NCBI GenBank assembly: GCA_965199865.1
Contig: CBDATU010000018.1
Location: forward strand, 1-64,000
Reading direction: 5' to 3'
Source of the DNA: JAPOUP01 sp965199865
Lineage (GTDB): Bacteria; Pseudomonadota; Alphaproteobacteria; Rhodobacterales; Rhodobacteraceae
DNA length: 64,000 nucleotides
The first letter of the stretch is position 1. Every line of letters begins with the position of its first letter. Of this stretch, positions 17,999-26,567 are shown piece by piece. A program made the translations under genes and the position numbers. The notes beneath the pieces were generated by a model that did no database searches, was not told where the DNA came from, and saw nothing but the letters and a program-made list of their open reading frames with translations.

Positions 17999-18891
17999 GC
18001 TCCGCGCCTCCGAAACTGCAGAAGCAGTAGAAGCGCGGCGGCCAGGATCAGCCAGCGCCCCAGATCGCGCCAGTAAAGCAGTGGATAGGCCTGACGCTCA
18101 AGCACCGTGCGGTCATCACGGGTCAGAAAGCGGGAGAGCTCGACCTGGTCGCCGCGTTCAAACATCCGCCCGCCACTGTCTTCCGTCAGGGCTGTCAGCT
18201 GGGGTGTCACGCCGTCTAATGCGATCACGGACAGGCGCGCCCCTGCATCCGCGATCATCTGACCCGGCGCCCCCGTCTCGAACCCGATTCCGCCGCCATC
18301 GGTTATCAGGATCACATCGCCTGTCAGGATGCGTCCCTGAGTCAGTATCTGATGGGCTAGTGCCAGCCCCCGTTCAGGGCGCGAACCGGGATAAGGCATT
18401 GTGTTCGAGTCTATCAGCGATAGGGTTTGCCCCAACTGCCGGTGGTCTGCGGTCAGATCGACAGCGACATAGGCATCGCCGCCATAGATAACCAGCGCTC
18501 CCGGCCTGGTGCCAAGGGATGCAATGCCAAACCGCCCGATGGCCAACGTATCCGGCCAGGCGGGGCTTTCCGTAACGCTGGGCGAGATGTCCAGAACGAA
18601 GACCACGGCATCAAGATTGCGGAATGACGGCGCATCGCGCCGTTCGATGGCAGGGCCCGATAGTGCCAGAACCAGTAGGGCAGCGGCTGCGGTAACTCCG
18701 ATCAACGGTCCCCGCGTCGGAGCCTGGTCCACCTGGCCGAGCGCCTCCATGGCACGCAGAAGTCCCGGCCGCGCCACCTGCTCCCACCCGCCTGTCCCCG
18801 CCTTACGGCTCAGGACCGCAAAGACAAATGCGGCAAGCGGAACCAGCAGCAGCAGCCAGATGGGTCTGAGAAGGGTCAGCGATTCTGTCAC
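17995..18891 (-). CDS. vWA-domain membrane protein (MxaL/BatB-like)
   Basis: A 298-residue protein. I place the start at the GTG at 18891, which overlaps the stop of the previous gene; an upstream ATG would only extend into that gene. Two helices (RPIWLLLLVPLAAFVFAVL and LIGVTAAAALLVLALSG) precede a von Willebrand A domain with the metal-ion site VFVLDISPSVTES (DxSxS) and a final helix (WLILAAALLLLLQF) at the C-terminus. VILITDGGG supplies the second part of the metal site. Proteins of this type act with MoxR ATPases in assembly or metal insertion of periplasmic enzymes, here presumably XoxF. Confidence 0.82.
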   Translation of the reverse strand: MTESLTLLRPIWLLLLVPLAAFVFAVLSRKAGTGGWEQVARPGLLRAMEALGQVDQAPTRGPLIGVTAAAALLVLALSGPAIERRDAPSFRNLDAVVFVLDISPSVTESPAWPDTLAIGRFGIASLGTRPGALVIYGGDAYVAVDLTADHRQLGQTLSLIDSNTMPYPGSRPERGLALAHQILTQGRILTGDVILITDGGGIGFETGAPGQMIADAGARLSVIALDGVTPQLTALTEDSGGRMFERGDQVELSRFLTRDDRTVLERQAYPLLYWRDLGRWLILAAALLLLLQFRRRGA

Positions 18892-19868
18892 CTCTGATCC
18901 CGCCAGGTCCAGGCCAGCATCAGACCAAGCGCCAGAGCGGCAGGCCACATCCAGAACGACCGGTAGACTTCCACCGCGAGACCGTCGCTGTCATTGGCCT
19001 CAAGCCGGTCAATCGACCGTGCGACCTGTGTCAGGTCTTCGGTGGTCTTCACCCGAAAGCTTTCGCCCCCGGAAATCCGCGAGATCGCACGGAGCGTCGC
19101 GGCGTCCACGACGCCGCGCTCGCCCTCAGCAGCGGTGGTCTCATCCTTGGGACCCAGTGCGATGGTGTGTACCCGAACACCCATGCGGGCGGCCAGTTCG
19201 GCGACACCTTTTGGATTGGTGGCACCCGCATTGTTTCTCCCGTCCGACAGCAGGATCACCACGCGTGAGGCAGCGTCAGACAGTTCCATCCGTTTCAGGG
19301 CCAGCCCCAACCCGTCCGATATATTTGTCGCCCGGCCCGAAATTCCGATGGTGGCCTCGTCGATCCGGTGCGCGACGGCTTCGACATCAAATGTGAACGG
19401 TGCGGCATAATATGCTTCGGACCCGAACACGATCAGGGCTACCCGATCCCCGCCACGACCCCGCACGAATTCAGAGCCGACAGTCGTGACCGCCTCCAGG
19501 CGGGTGATCTGCCGACCGTCCAGATGGAAATCGTCCCGCACCATTGAACCGGAGAGGTCCAGCACAATCGCCAGATCCCGCCCCGATACTTTCAGCGCTG
19601 GAATCGGAGTGACTTGCCGGGGTCCAGCGATGGCAAGGACAATCAGGAACCAGATCGCCCAAAGCATGATCCAATGCGCGGTGTCCCATGCCCCTTTGCC
19701 TGCAGCCTGGCGGCTCGCGCGGAGCAGCAGACTGGCTTCGATTCGTCCAGGCATGGACAGGGCCCGCCCGGTCGCATGGGCTGTGGGCAACAGCCAGAGC
19801 GCGAGAATGGGCAGTGGCAGCAGCAGCAGTGCCCATGGGCTTGCCAGATCCAGTCCGCTACCTGTCAC
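18888..19868 (-). CDS. vWA-domain membrane protein (MxaC/BatA-like)
   Basis: A 326-residue protein with two N-terminal helices (PWALLLLPLPILALWLLP; IMLWAIWFLIVLAIAG), a vWA domain with a complete DxSxS site (IVLDLSGSM) and TNISDGLGLALKRM plus VVILLSDGRNN, and a C-terminal helix (MWPAALALGLMLAW). The GTG at 19868 is preceded by AGGAGG and is preferred over an ATG eight codons earlier. It overlaps the preceding gene by 11 bases. It pairs with the second vWA gene as in BatA/BatB and MxaC/MxaL pairs. Confidence 0.84.
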   Translation of the reverse strand: MTGSGLDLASPWALLLLPLPILALWLLPTAHATGRALSMPGRIEASLLLRASRQAAGKGAWDTAHWIMLWAIWFLIVLAIAGPRQVTPIPALKVSGRDLAIVLDLSGSMVRDDFHLDGRQITRLEAVTTVGSEFVRGRGGDRVALIVFGSEAYYAAPFTFDVEAVAHRIDEATIGISGRATNISDGLGLALKRMELSDAASRVVILLSDGRNNAGATNPKGVAELAARMGVRVHTIALGPKDETTAAEGERGVVDAATLRAISRISGGESFRVKTTEDLTQVARSIDRLEANDSDGLAVEVYRSFWMWPAALALGLMLAWTWRDQR

Positions 19869-20262
19869 CCAGAACCTCCTGCGCCAGAACATCCAGGTCT
19901 TTCAGGTCTCCGTCCCGTCGGTAAAGGTTCGGCCTGATCGCTGCGAATCGATCCGGCCGGTGCCGTTTCATCAGGCCAAGCAGGCGGGTACGCCGTTCCC
20001 CGGCTGGTAGGGAGTGAAGGGCCGACACCTGCTCGACCAGGCTGGGAGGGCTTTGGGCGTCGCGACGCAGACTGAACGCACGCAGGGCCAGGCCTATCGC
20101 CAGGGCCGCGGCTCCACCGACAGCCATGGCGGCCATTAAATCTGCCACCACCTGCCAAGGCAGTGCGGTGGGCATGTGGATGTCGTGAAGACCGGCGACC
20201 AGCGCGTCCTGGCCAAGTGCGCCCGTCCCATCCAGCTGTTGCTCTGAAGCCGGGACCGTCAA
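19858..20262 (-). CDS. Small DUF4381-like membrane protein
   Basis: A 134-residue protein with one central transmembrane helix (LMAAMAVGGAAALAIGLALRAF) preceded by GLHDIHMPTALPW, which resembles the L-DIH-P motif of DUF4381 proteins, and followed by a basic, helical tail (VSALHSLPAGERRTRLLGLM). DUF4381 proteins sit between DUF58 and vWA genes in MoxR operons, as here. The start overlaps the DUF58 stop by four bases. Confidence 0.7.
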   Translation of the reverse strand: MTVPASEQQLDGTGALGQDALVAGLHDIHMPTALPWQVVADLMAAMAVGGAAALAIGLALRAFSLRRDAQSPPSLVEQVSALHSLPAGERRTRLLGLMKRHRPDRFAAIRPNLYRRDGDLKDLDVLAQEVLGDR

Positions 20263-21185
20263 TGTTTACCCCTTGCCCAGGGAGAGGCCGCCACGATGTG
20301 ACGTGCCAGTTCGCCTGGTGCCGCCGCGGCCGAGATTTGCAGAACCGGTCGGCCCGCGATTTTCGGCGGCCGATTGGTGGCGGCCATGGTTTGCTCGACA
20401 TGCAGTGCTCCCAAACGGAGTTGCACGCGTTGGCCATTGTGTAGCCGGACAGGGTATTGCCCGGCGCGCAGCGCGTCAGCATCGGTCAGCGCGATGAGGC
20501 GCACCGTCCGCCTCCGGTCGATCTGATCCAGCCGGTCGGCCAACCCGTCACCTTCACGGTCAAAGCCTGAGGCGATGATGACCTCGGAGCCGACCGGGCA
20601 GAGCCGGTCCACAGGGAACATCGCCCGGTCCAGTGGCCCTGTCTCAACTTCCCCCGCCATAGCTGTTCGCAGCGCCGTGTCATGGGCGCGTACCAGCCCA
20701 CCGATCACATCAAGCATGCCGCGCACGCGACCCCGTGGTAGAACGGCTACGGGACCGTCCGGGGTCAGGGCCAGCAGGCCCACCCGCCCGCCATCCCGCA
20801 CCATGCGCCAGCCGATCAGGGTCAGAACCTCGGCCGCGGCGACGGACAGAAACACGCGACTGATCCCCCAGAGCATTGGGGGGCGAAAATCGGCAACCAG
20901 CAATGTGACCCGGTCGCGTTCTTCCTGAAACTGGCGGACATGCAGGCGCCCCGTTCGCGCCGTCGCACTCCGGTCGAGGTGACGAATGTCATCGCCTGAC
21001 TGATATTCCCGCAAATCTGCCACTTCCTGACCCTGCCCCTTGCGCCGCGTGGCAAACCCGCCGGGAAGGGCAGCCAGCACCCGATCGGCGGCGGTATGCA
21101 AAGCAACCGAACGCAGCGCGATCAGCCCGGTCGCGGACAGCGAAACGCCGTCCGCTTTCATGACGGCCTGGAAGGCTGCGGTCAC
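20259..21185 (-). CDS. DUF58 protein (MxaS-like)
   Basis: A 308-residue cytoplasmic protein. The DUF58 signature is clear: DIRHLDRSATARTGRLHV followed by RQFQEERDRVTLLVADF (residues about 68-105). The fold is vWA-related. It directly follows moxR with a four-base overlap and precedes the membrane genes, the standard order of MoxR-DUF58-vWA operons, of which mxaRS is the methanol version. It probably links the ATPase to the membrane vWA proteins. Confidence 0.85.
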   Translation of the reverse strand: MTAAFQAVMKADGVSLSATGLIALRSVALHTAADRVLAALPGGFATRRKGQGQEVADLREYQSGDDIRHLDRSATARTGRLHVRQFQEERDRVTLLVADFRPPMLWGISRVFLSVAAAEVLTLIGWRMVRDGGRVGLLALTPDGPVAVLPRGRVRGMLDVIGGLVRAHDTALRTAMAGEVETGPLDRAMFPVDRLCPVGSEVIIASGFDREGDGLADRLDQIDRRRTVRLIALTDADALRAGQYPVRLHNGQRVQLRLGALHVEQTMAATNRPPKIAGRPVLQISAAAAPGELARHIVAASPWARGKH

Positions 21186-22138
21186 AGCGGTTCAACCTCC
21201 GACAGAATGCCAGCGACAAGTCCTCGGGGTCGACGGCCTTCGGCCACGGCCCGCCACGACAGTACCATGCGATGCGCCAGCGCGTCGGGTGCAAGATCGG
21301 CTACGTCTTCCGGCAGGGCATAGTCCCGACCCGCCAGATAGGCACGTGCCTTGGCCGCTGCCGCCAGGGCCAGAGATCCCCGGGGCGACACGGCGTGCTC
21401 AATATCGCCGGAAAACGAACCCTCTCGCGTTGCCATCACCAGACGTACGATATAGTCCCGCAGTTCCGGCGCCAGATACACCGCCCGCGCGTCGGCCTGC
21501 GCGGCGGCCAGAGCGTCCAGGTTGAGTGGGGCTGCCGCAGGGCGGTCTGATCTGATTTCGGTCTCGACCAGATCCAATATACGACGTTCGGTCGTAGCAT
21601 CCGGCATCGCCAGTTCCACATGAAGCAGAAACCGGTCCAGCTGAGCCTCGGGCAGGGGAAATGTGCCGTCATGCTCGATCGGGTTCTGCGTGGCGACGAC
21701 CAGAAAGGGATCGGGCAAGGCATGGGTTGCGTCGCTGGCGGTCACCTGGCCTTCGGCCATCGCCTCCAGAAGGGCGGACTGGACCTTTGGCGGTGCGCGG
21801 TTGATCTCGTCCACCAGGACAAGATTGTGAAACACCGGCCCTGGCACGAATTCCAGTGCGCCGTCCTGGGGACGGAACACCGGTGTACCGGTGACATCGC
21901 CCGGCATCAGATCCGGAGTGCACTGCACCCGGGCAAAGGAGCCGTTAACAGCTCCAGCGAGCCATTTTACCGCACGCGTCTTGGCCAGCCCAGGAGCGCC
22001 CTCGATCAGTAAATGGCCCCCGGCCAGAAGTGCGATCAGCAGCCGCTCTATCAATCGTTCATGCCCGACCAGCCCAGATGACAAATGCCGTGTGAGCGCC
22101 GCGATATCCGGCGCTACCTGCTCTGGCGTCCCATCCAT
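21182..22138 (-). CDS. moxR: MoxR-family AAA+ ATPase
   Basis: A 318-residue MoxR ATPase. The frame is open about 200 codons further upstream, but the ATG at 22138 follows GGGAGAAGC and begins just before the conserved LSSGLVGHERLIERLLIAL. Walker A is GAPGLAKT (residues 47-54), Walker B LVLVDEINRA, sensor 1 VVATQNPIEHDGTFPLPEAQ and a C-terminal lid with SPRGSLALAAAAKARAYLAG. The family acts as a chaperone for enzyme maturation and cofactor or metal insertion; in methanol loci it is required for active dehydrogenase. It is the first gene of a nine-gene minus-strand unit and diverges from the ABC exporter across 206 bases. Confidence 0.92.
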   Translation of the reverse strand: MDGTPEQVAPDIAALTRHLSSGLVGHERLIERLLIALLAGGHLLIEGAPGLAKTRAVKWLAGAVNGSFARVQCTPDLMPGDVTGTPVFRPQDGALEFVPGPVFHNLVLVDEINRAPPKVQSALLEAMAEGQVTASDATHALPDPFLVVATQNPIEHDGTFPLPEAQLDRFLLHVELAMPDATTERRILDLVETEIRSDRPAAAPLNLDALAAAQADARAVYLAPELRDYIVRLVMATREGSFSGDIEHAVSPRGSLALAAAAKARAYLAGRDYALPEDVADLAPDALAHRMVLSWRAVAEGRRPRGLVAGILSEVEPL

Positions 22139-22344
22139 GTCCGCTTCTCCCAAGCGAATTCCGCAGATCTGGCCGTTCCATATTGCCTGTTGGGCCCGGC
22201 GGATTGCCCGGGAGCATAGAGCCGTTTCTTTCTGAATGACAACAGATCTGTCGCCACGTTCAGAGAATGTCCCGATCTTTGGGAACTCCATCGCTTCCGT
22301 CGGCTGGCAAATGGCTCTATCACCTTGTGGCGGGAGGATACGGA

Positions 22345-23064
22345 ATGACGTCAGGGCTGCGCACGCGTGATCTGGCCTTTCGCTATGGCGATAAGGAAGC
22401 ATTGAGGGACATTTCCTTCGAGATTCCCAAAGGCACGTTCTGTGCCCTTCTGGGGCCCAACGGGGCCGGCAAATCGACGCTGGTGTCACTGCTGACCAGG
22501 CTGCTGGTAGCGCCGGGTGGAGAGATTGCGATCGCGGGCCATGACCTTCGGGCGGCACCTGGGCCGGCACTCGGCGCGCTTGGGGTCGTATTTCAGCAAC
22601 CAACCCTGGATCTGGATCTGACCGTGCGACAGAACCTGGCCTATTTTGCGGCTCTGCATGCCTTGCCGCGGTCCAGGATCCCCGCTCGGATTGACGCCGC
22701 GCTCGACCGGCTAGGGATGCGCGAGCGGGTGGGAGAGAAAGTGCGTACACTCAATGGCGGACACCGGCGGCGGACCGAACTGGCTCGTGCGCTTCTGCAT
22801 GATCCCCAGGTGCTGTTGCTGGATGAGCCAACCGTCGGCTTGGACGCCGCCGCCCGGGCAGCGATCACCGACCATGTACATGACCTGGCGGATCAGGGTC
22901 TATGCGTGCTCTGGACTACGCATCTGACGGACGAGGTACGCGACAGCGATCGCCTGGTGGTCCTCCATAAGGGCGAGATTCTGGAGGATGGCAATGCCGG
23001 TGCCATCCGGGGGGGTGCGTCATTGTCCGACTGGTTTTTGACCCGCACCGGAGCAAACGCGTGA
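22345..23064 (+). CDS. ABC transporter ATP-binding protein, PQQ-dehydrogenase associated
   Basis: A 239-residue ATPase. The ATG at 22345 follows GGGAGGATACGG. Walker A is GPNGAGKST (residues 42-50 region), Q-loop VVFQQPTLDLDLT, Walker B QVLLLDEPTVGLD and the H-loop TTHLTDEV. The signature motif is LNGGHRRRTELARALL, a divergent version of LSGGQ typical of the ABC-2 exporter ATPases found in alcohol dehydrogenase clusters. The stop overlaps the permease start by four bases. The substrate is unknown; an export or efflux role is inferred from the ABC-2 partner. Confidence 0.88.
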   Translation: MTSGLRTRDLAFRYGDKEALRDISFEIPKGTFCALLGPNGAGKSTLVSLLTRLLVAPGGEIAIAGHDLRAAPGPALGALGVVFQQPTLDLDLTVRQNLAYFAALHALPRSRIPARIDAALDRLGMRERVGEKVRTLNGGHRRRTELARALLHDPQVLLLDEPTVGLDAAARAAITDHVHDLADQGLCVLWTTHLTDEVRDSDRLVVLHKGEILEDGNAGAIRGGASLSDWFLTRTGANA

Positions 23065-23855
23065 CTGGCTGGCTGGGCGCGTTGAGAGCCATCATCGGGC
23101 GCGAGTTTCTACGGTTTATCCAGCAGCGCGAACGGTTCCTGTCCGCCCTCGTGCGGCCCTTGGTCTGGCTGGTGATATTCGCCGCCGGGTTCCGCGCCGC
23201 GCTTGGCGTGTCAATCACACCACCCTACCAGACCTATATCACCTACGAGACCTATATCGTTCCCGGCCTCTGCGGCATGATCCTGTTGTTCAACGGTATG
23301 CAGAGCTCGCTGAGCCTGGTTTACGACCGGGAGATGGGATCAATGCGCCTGCTGCTGACAAGCCCGTTGCCAAGGTGGTGGCTGCTGATGTGCCGGTTGA
23401 TCGGCTCGGCCGCGATTTCCATTCTGCAGGTCTATACTTTCCTGGCGATTACCGCGCTTTTCGGTATTACAATGCCTGCCATGGGCTATGTGGCGGTGCT
23501 GCCGGGCCTGTTTCTGGGTGGGCTCATGCTGGGTGCGCTTGGGCTGCTGCTATCCAGTTTTATCCGCCAGCTGGAAAATTTCGCCGGAGTGATGAATTTT
23601 GTCATCTTTCCGATGTTTTTCCTGTCCTCGGCACTCTATCCTCTGTGGAAAATGGCGGAAAGCTCGGCCCTGCTGCGCGATATCTGTGCGCTAAATCCGT
23701 TTACCTATGCGGTCGAGCTGATCCGGTTTCTACTCTACCTTGATTTCAGTTGGATCGCTCTGTTCTGGGTCATTGGTGCGACCGTCGCGTTCCTGACACT
23801 GGCGGTCTGGGGCTATGACCCGGCGCGCGGTCTCATGAAGCGCAAAGGCGGATAG
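23061..23855 (+). CDS. ABC-2 type permease, PQQ-dehydrogenase associated
   Basis: A 264-residue integral membrane protein with about six helices, for example LVRPLVWLVIFAAGFRAAL, GLCGMILLFNGMQSSLSLV, VLPGLFLGGLMLGALGLLL, VMNFVIFPMFFLSSALYPLW and IALFWVIGATVAFLTLAVW. The segment YDREMGSMRLLLTSPLPRWW is the coupling loop common to ABC-2 exporters. It starts with GTG overlapping the ATPase stop, and belongs to the alcohol-dehydrogenase-associated permease group. A terminator-like hairpin follows at 23897. Confidence 0.88.
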   Translation: MTGWLGALRAIIGREFLRFIQQRERFLSALVRPLVWLVIFAAGFRAALGVSITPPYQTYITYETYIVPGLCGMILLFNGMQSSLSLVYDREMGSMRLLLTSPLPRWWLLMCRLIGSAAISILQVYTFLAITALFGITMPAMGYVAVLPGLFLGGLMLGALGLLLSSFIRQLENFAGVMNFVIFPMFFLSSALYPLWKMAESSALLRDICALNPFTYAVELIRFLLYLDFSWIALFWVIGATVAFLTLAVWGYDPARGLMKRKGG

Positions 23856-23896
23856 TGTCAGGCGTCCCGTTTGGTCAGATTTCAGGCTGACCGTGC

Positions 23897-23925
23897 ATGG
23901 GCGGGACGGTTTCCGCCCATCTTTT
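23897..23925 (+). terminator. Intrinsic terminator after the ABC exporter pair
   Basis: An 8-bp stem (ATGGGCGG at 23897-23904 pairing with CCGCCCAT at 23913-23920) with an 8-base loop is followed by CTTTTC. It lies about 40 bases after the permease stop. The T-run is short, so termination may be partial. Confidence 0.6.
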
Positions 23926-24286
23926 CGGTTCCGGTCTTACGCCCATCAGGTGCCTCTGCCGCGTTGTCCTGGCGAATGGAAGGCTGCGTTCGCTAAAGGT
24001 GTCGTATGCTGTCGCCAGGCCATGATCAGATAGGGTCGATCATGGAGTGGATTCCAGAATTCAGATCCACCATTCCACTCCGAGGCAGGGTATCGTTCGT
24101 GCTTCATCCGGTATGTCATATGGTTCAGCCTGAACCGCGGCGGGCAAACTTTGCGTCCGAACCGCTGCTGCGCTAGTCTGGTTGAACCGAACTCAATTCC
24201 GAAATGTTGGCAGCCCATTGTCTGACCCCGCATCTCCAGTCTCTCCCCTGTCCGAAGACCATCCATCCCCTGCAGCCAGACATACG

Positions 24287-25879
24287 ATGTCGCTGCGCCT
24301 CAAACTGGGGTTGGGCGCGGCGCTACTGAGTCTGGGCGCAATCGTGTCGGCGGGCGTTCTGTATATCGGAATGACACAGGTGGCCGAACGACTGGAGACA
24401 GCGCTCGCCTCGGAAAACCGGATGGCGCGCTATGCGACCCTGGCCACACAGATTTCCACCTTTCTGGTGATCGTGACCGAATCCGTCCAGCGAGGCCTGC
24501 CCGCGGCTGAACGAAGCGACAGGATCGCACCAGTCGTAGCGCGCATTGAGGAAACCTATGCTCTGCTGCGATCCGACCTGGAAACAGCCGTCCTGAGCGC
24601 TCAGGAAATCGGTATAGACCAGCAGTCACGGTTCGGTACCCAGTCTCTAGGGCTGGCGCGGATGCAGGCGCTGCTGGACAGCACGGTGGAGGGGCTGGGA
24701 GACACCAGCACGGAACCGGCCGCGCTGCGAGCCCATATCGACGGTTTCGCAAGCAGCATTGATCCGCTTCTGAACCAGGCCGTGAACACCGAGGTCATGT
24801 TTCGAAACGCGGCGCTCGAAGGGATCGAGGAGCTCCGCCGCGATCTGACCCGTGCGGCGTTCCTAATCGCAGGACTGGCGCTTCTGGCGGTCCTGGCGTT
24901 CCACTTCGCGCTTGTTCGGCCACAGTTTTCCCGGCTGGACCGGTTGCGCACAGCCGCACGCCAGATTGGAGCCGAAGACTATGCGCTGGCCTTGCCTGCG
25001 GAGTCGAACGACGAGATTGGCCAGCTCTACGCGGAAACCAATCGCATGGCCGCGGCCCTTGCCGCACGGCACGATCAGATCCAGCAGGACTGGACGCGGC
25101 TCAACGAAATTATCGACCAGCGTACGGGCGAACTGCGTGTGGCGAACCTGCAGCTGGCCGAAATTGATGAAAACCGCCGCCGGTTCTTTGCCGATGTCAG
25201 TCACGAGCTCCGCACGCCCCTGACCGTCATTCTGATGGAGGCGCAGATCGGTCGTAAGGGTGTGGGCGATCCAGTGACGTCATTTACCACGATCGAAGCG
25301 CGTGCGGCGCGACTGAACAGGCGGATAGACGACCTGTTGCGGGTGGCTCGTTCGGATAGTGGTCAGCTTGAACTGGACCTGAAATCCGTGGCGGTCGCGG
25401 ATTTGATCCGCGAGACCGCGGCTGAGGTTGATGCCGAGATTGCAAATGCAGGCATGGCCCTGACTTGCGGCGAAAGTCCGGATCTGACTCTTACCTGCGA
25501 TCCCAACTGGCTGCGGCAGATCCTGGTTGGACTGGTACGCAATGCCATTCGTCACGCCCGCACCGGTGAGGCGGTGCATCTGTCCGCCAGTGCCAGAGAA
25601 GGGGTGATGGAGCTGGCTGTGCTTGACAACGGGCCGGGCATCCTCGACAAGGACCAAAAACGGGTTTTTGACCGGTTCGTGCAGTCCGCAGACACTTATG
25701 CGTTCTCCAGGGCAGAGGGGTTTGGCATTGGTCTGGCCTTGGCCCGTTGGGTGGTTGAGGCGCAGCGCGGAGCCATCAGTCTGATCAGTCCAGTTCCCCG
25801 AGACCGGGCGCTGGGGCGTGCGCCGGGAACCGAGATAACCATCCGCCTGCCCTGCGGCGATACCGAAAGATCGGAATAG
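24287..25879 (+). CDS. Membrane sensor histidine kinase
   Basis: A kinase of about 530 residues with two membrane helices (LGLGAALLSLGAIVSAGVLYIG and AAFLIAGLALLAVLAFHFALV) enclosing a periplasmic helical sensor of about 170 residues. A HAMP domain (RLRTAARQIGAEDYALALP), a HisKA box with the phosphorylated histidine in ADVSHELRTPLT, and an HATPase domain (NAIRHA, LDNGPGI, GFGIGLALA) follow. The start is uncertain: a TTG at 24182 would add 35 residues without a membrane segment; the ATG at 24287 begins directly before the first helix. The response regulator starts five bases after the stop, so they are a pair. The signal is unknown; methanol, formaldehyde or lanthanide are possibilities from context. 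Confidence 0.88.
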   Translation: MSLRLKLGLGAALLSLGAIVSAGVLYIGMTQVAERLETALASENRMARYATLATQISTFLVIVTESVQRGLPAAERSDRIAPVVARIEETYALLRSDLETAVLSAQEIGIDQQSRFGTQSLGLARMQALLDSTVEGLGDTSTEPAALRAHIDGFASSIDPLLNQAVNTEVMFRNAALEGIEELRRDLTRAAFLIAGLALLAVLAFHFALVRPQFSRLDRLRTAARQIGAEDYALALPAESNDEIGQLYAETNRMAAALAARHDQIQQDWTRLNEIIDQRTGELRVANLQLAEIDENRRRFFADVSHELRTPLTVILMEAQIGRKGVGDPVTSFTTIEARAARLNRRIDDLLRVARSDSGQLELDLKSVAVADLIRETAAEVDAEIANAGMALTCGESPDLTLTCDPNWLRQILVGLVRNAIRHARTGEAVHLSASAREGVMELAVLDNGPGILDKDQKRVFDRFVQSADTYAFSRAEGFGIGLALARWVVEAQRGAISLISPVPRDRALGRAPGTEITIRLPCGDTERSE

Positions 25880-25883
25880 CGCC

Positions 25884-26567
25884 ATGTCCGGCCGTCTGCT
25901 TATCGTTGATGACGACCCCGAGATCACTTCGGCCCTGGCGCGGGGGCTGGCGCTGCACGGATATGAAACGGTGGCCGAAAACCGGGCCGATCTTGCGCTT
26001 CAACGGTTGCGGTCAGATATGTTTGCCGGCGCTATCATCGACGTGATGCTGGGGGCCGACAGCGGGTTAGATTTGGTACGTGAGATCCGGGCCGCGGGCG
26101 CGACGCTTCCGGTCCTGATGCTGTCGGCGCTTGCGGATGTGGAACACAGGATGGAAGGACTGGAAGCCGGGGCTGACGATTACGTGGTCAAACCGTTTTC
26201 CTTTGAAGAGCTGGTCGCTCGGATGCGGGTCCAGGAACGGCGCGCACCTATCGCCCGACCCAGTCCCGCTACGCTGAACGACAAAGAGCGGAGCCTGACC
26301 AGCGTCCACGGTTCCGTGACGCTGACCGAGCGCGAATACGGGCTATTGATCCATCTGGTTGCCCATGCTGGCGAACCGCAATCGCGGTGGAAATTGTTTG
26401 ATACGCTCTGGGCGAAGGACGGATCGGTCAGTGAAAACGTTGTCGACGTCTATATCGGGTATCTGCGAAAGAAACTTTCCAAAGCTGATTTTGGATTTGA
26501 GATCAGGACGATCCGGCACAAGGGATTCTGCCTGAAAGGGCTTGCGCCGCTGCGGTTGCAGGACTGA
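25884..26567 (+). CDS. OmpR/PhoB-type response regulator
   Basis: A 227-residue regulator. The receiver has the acidic pair in LLIVDDDPE, the phosphorylated aspartate in GAIIDVMLG and the conserved lysine in YVVKPFSFEEL. The winged-helix output domain starts near residue 130 (GSVTLTEREYGLLIHLVAH) and contains VSENVVDVYIGYLRKKLS and IRTIRHKGFCL, typical of OmpR/PhoB. It follows the histidine kinase by a few bases and is the likely regulator of part of this island. Confidence 0.92.
   Translation: MSGRLLIVDDDPEITSALARGLALHGYETVAENRADLALQRLRSDMFAGAIIDVMLGADSGLDLVREIRAAGATLPVLMLSALADVEHRMEGLEAGADDYVVKPFSFEELVARMRVQERRAPIARPSPATLNDKERSLTSVHGSVTLTEREYGLLIHLVAHAGEPQSRWKLFDTLWAKDGSVSENVVDVYIGYLRKKLSKADFGFEIRTIRHKGFCLKGLAPLRLQD

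Noticed and set aside
18509..19396. Long plus-strand open frame (295 codons)
   Set aside because: It lies antisense over the two vWA genes, has no ribosome site and is basic and low-complexity, typical of the mirror frame of GC-rich genes.
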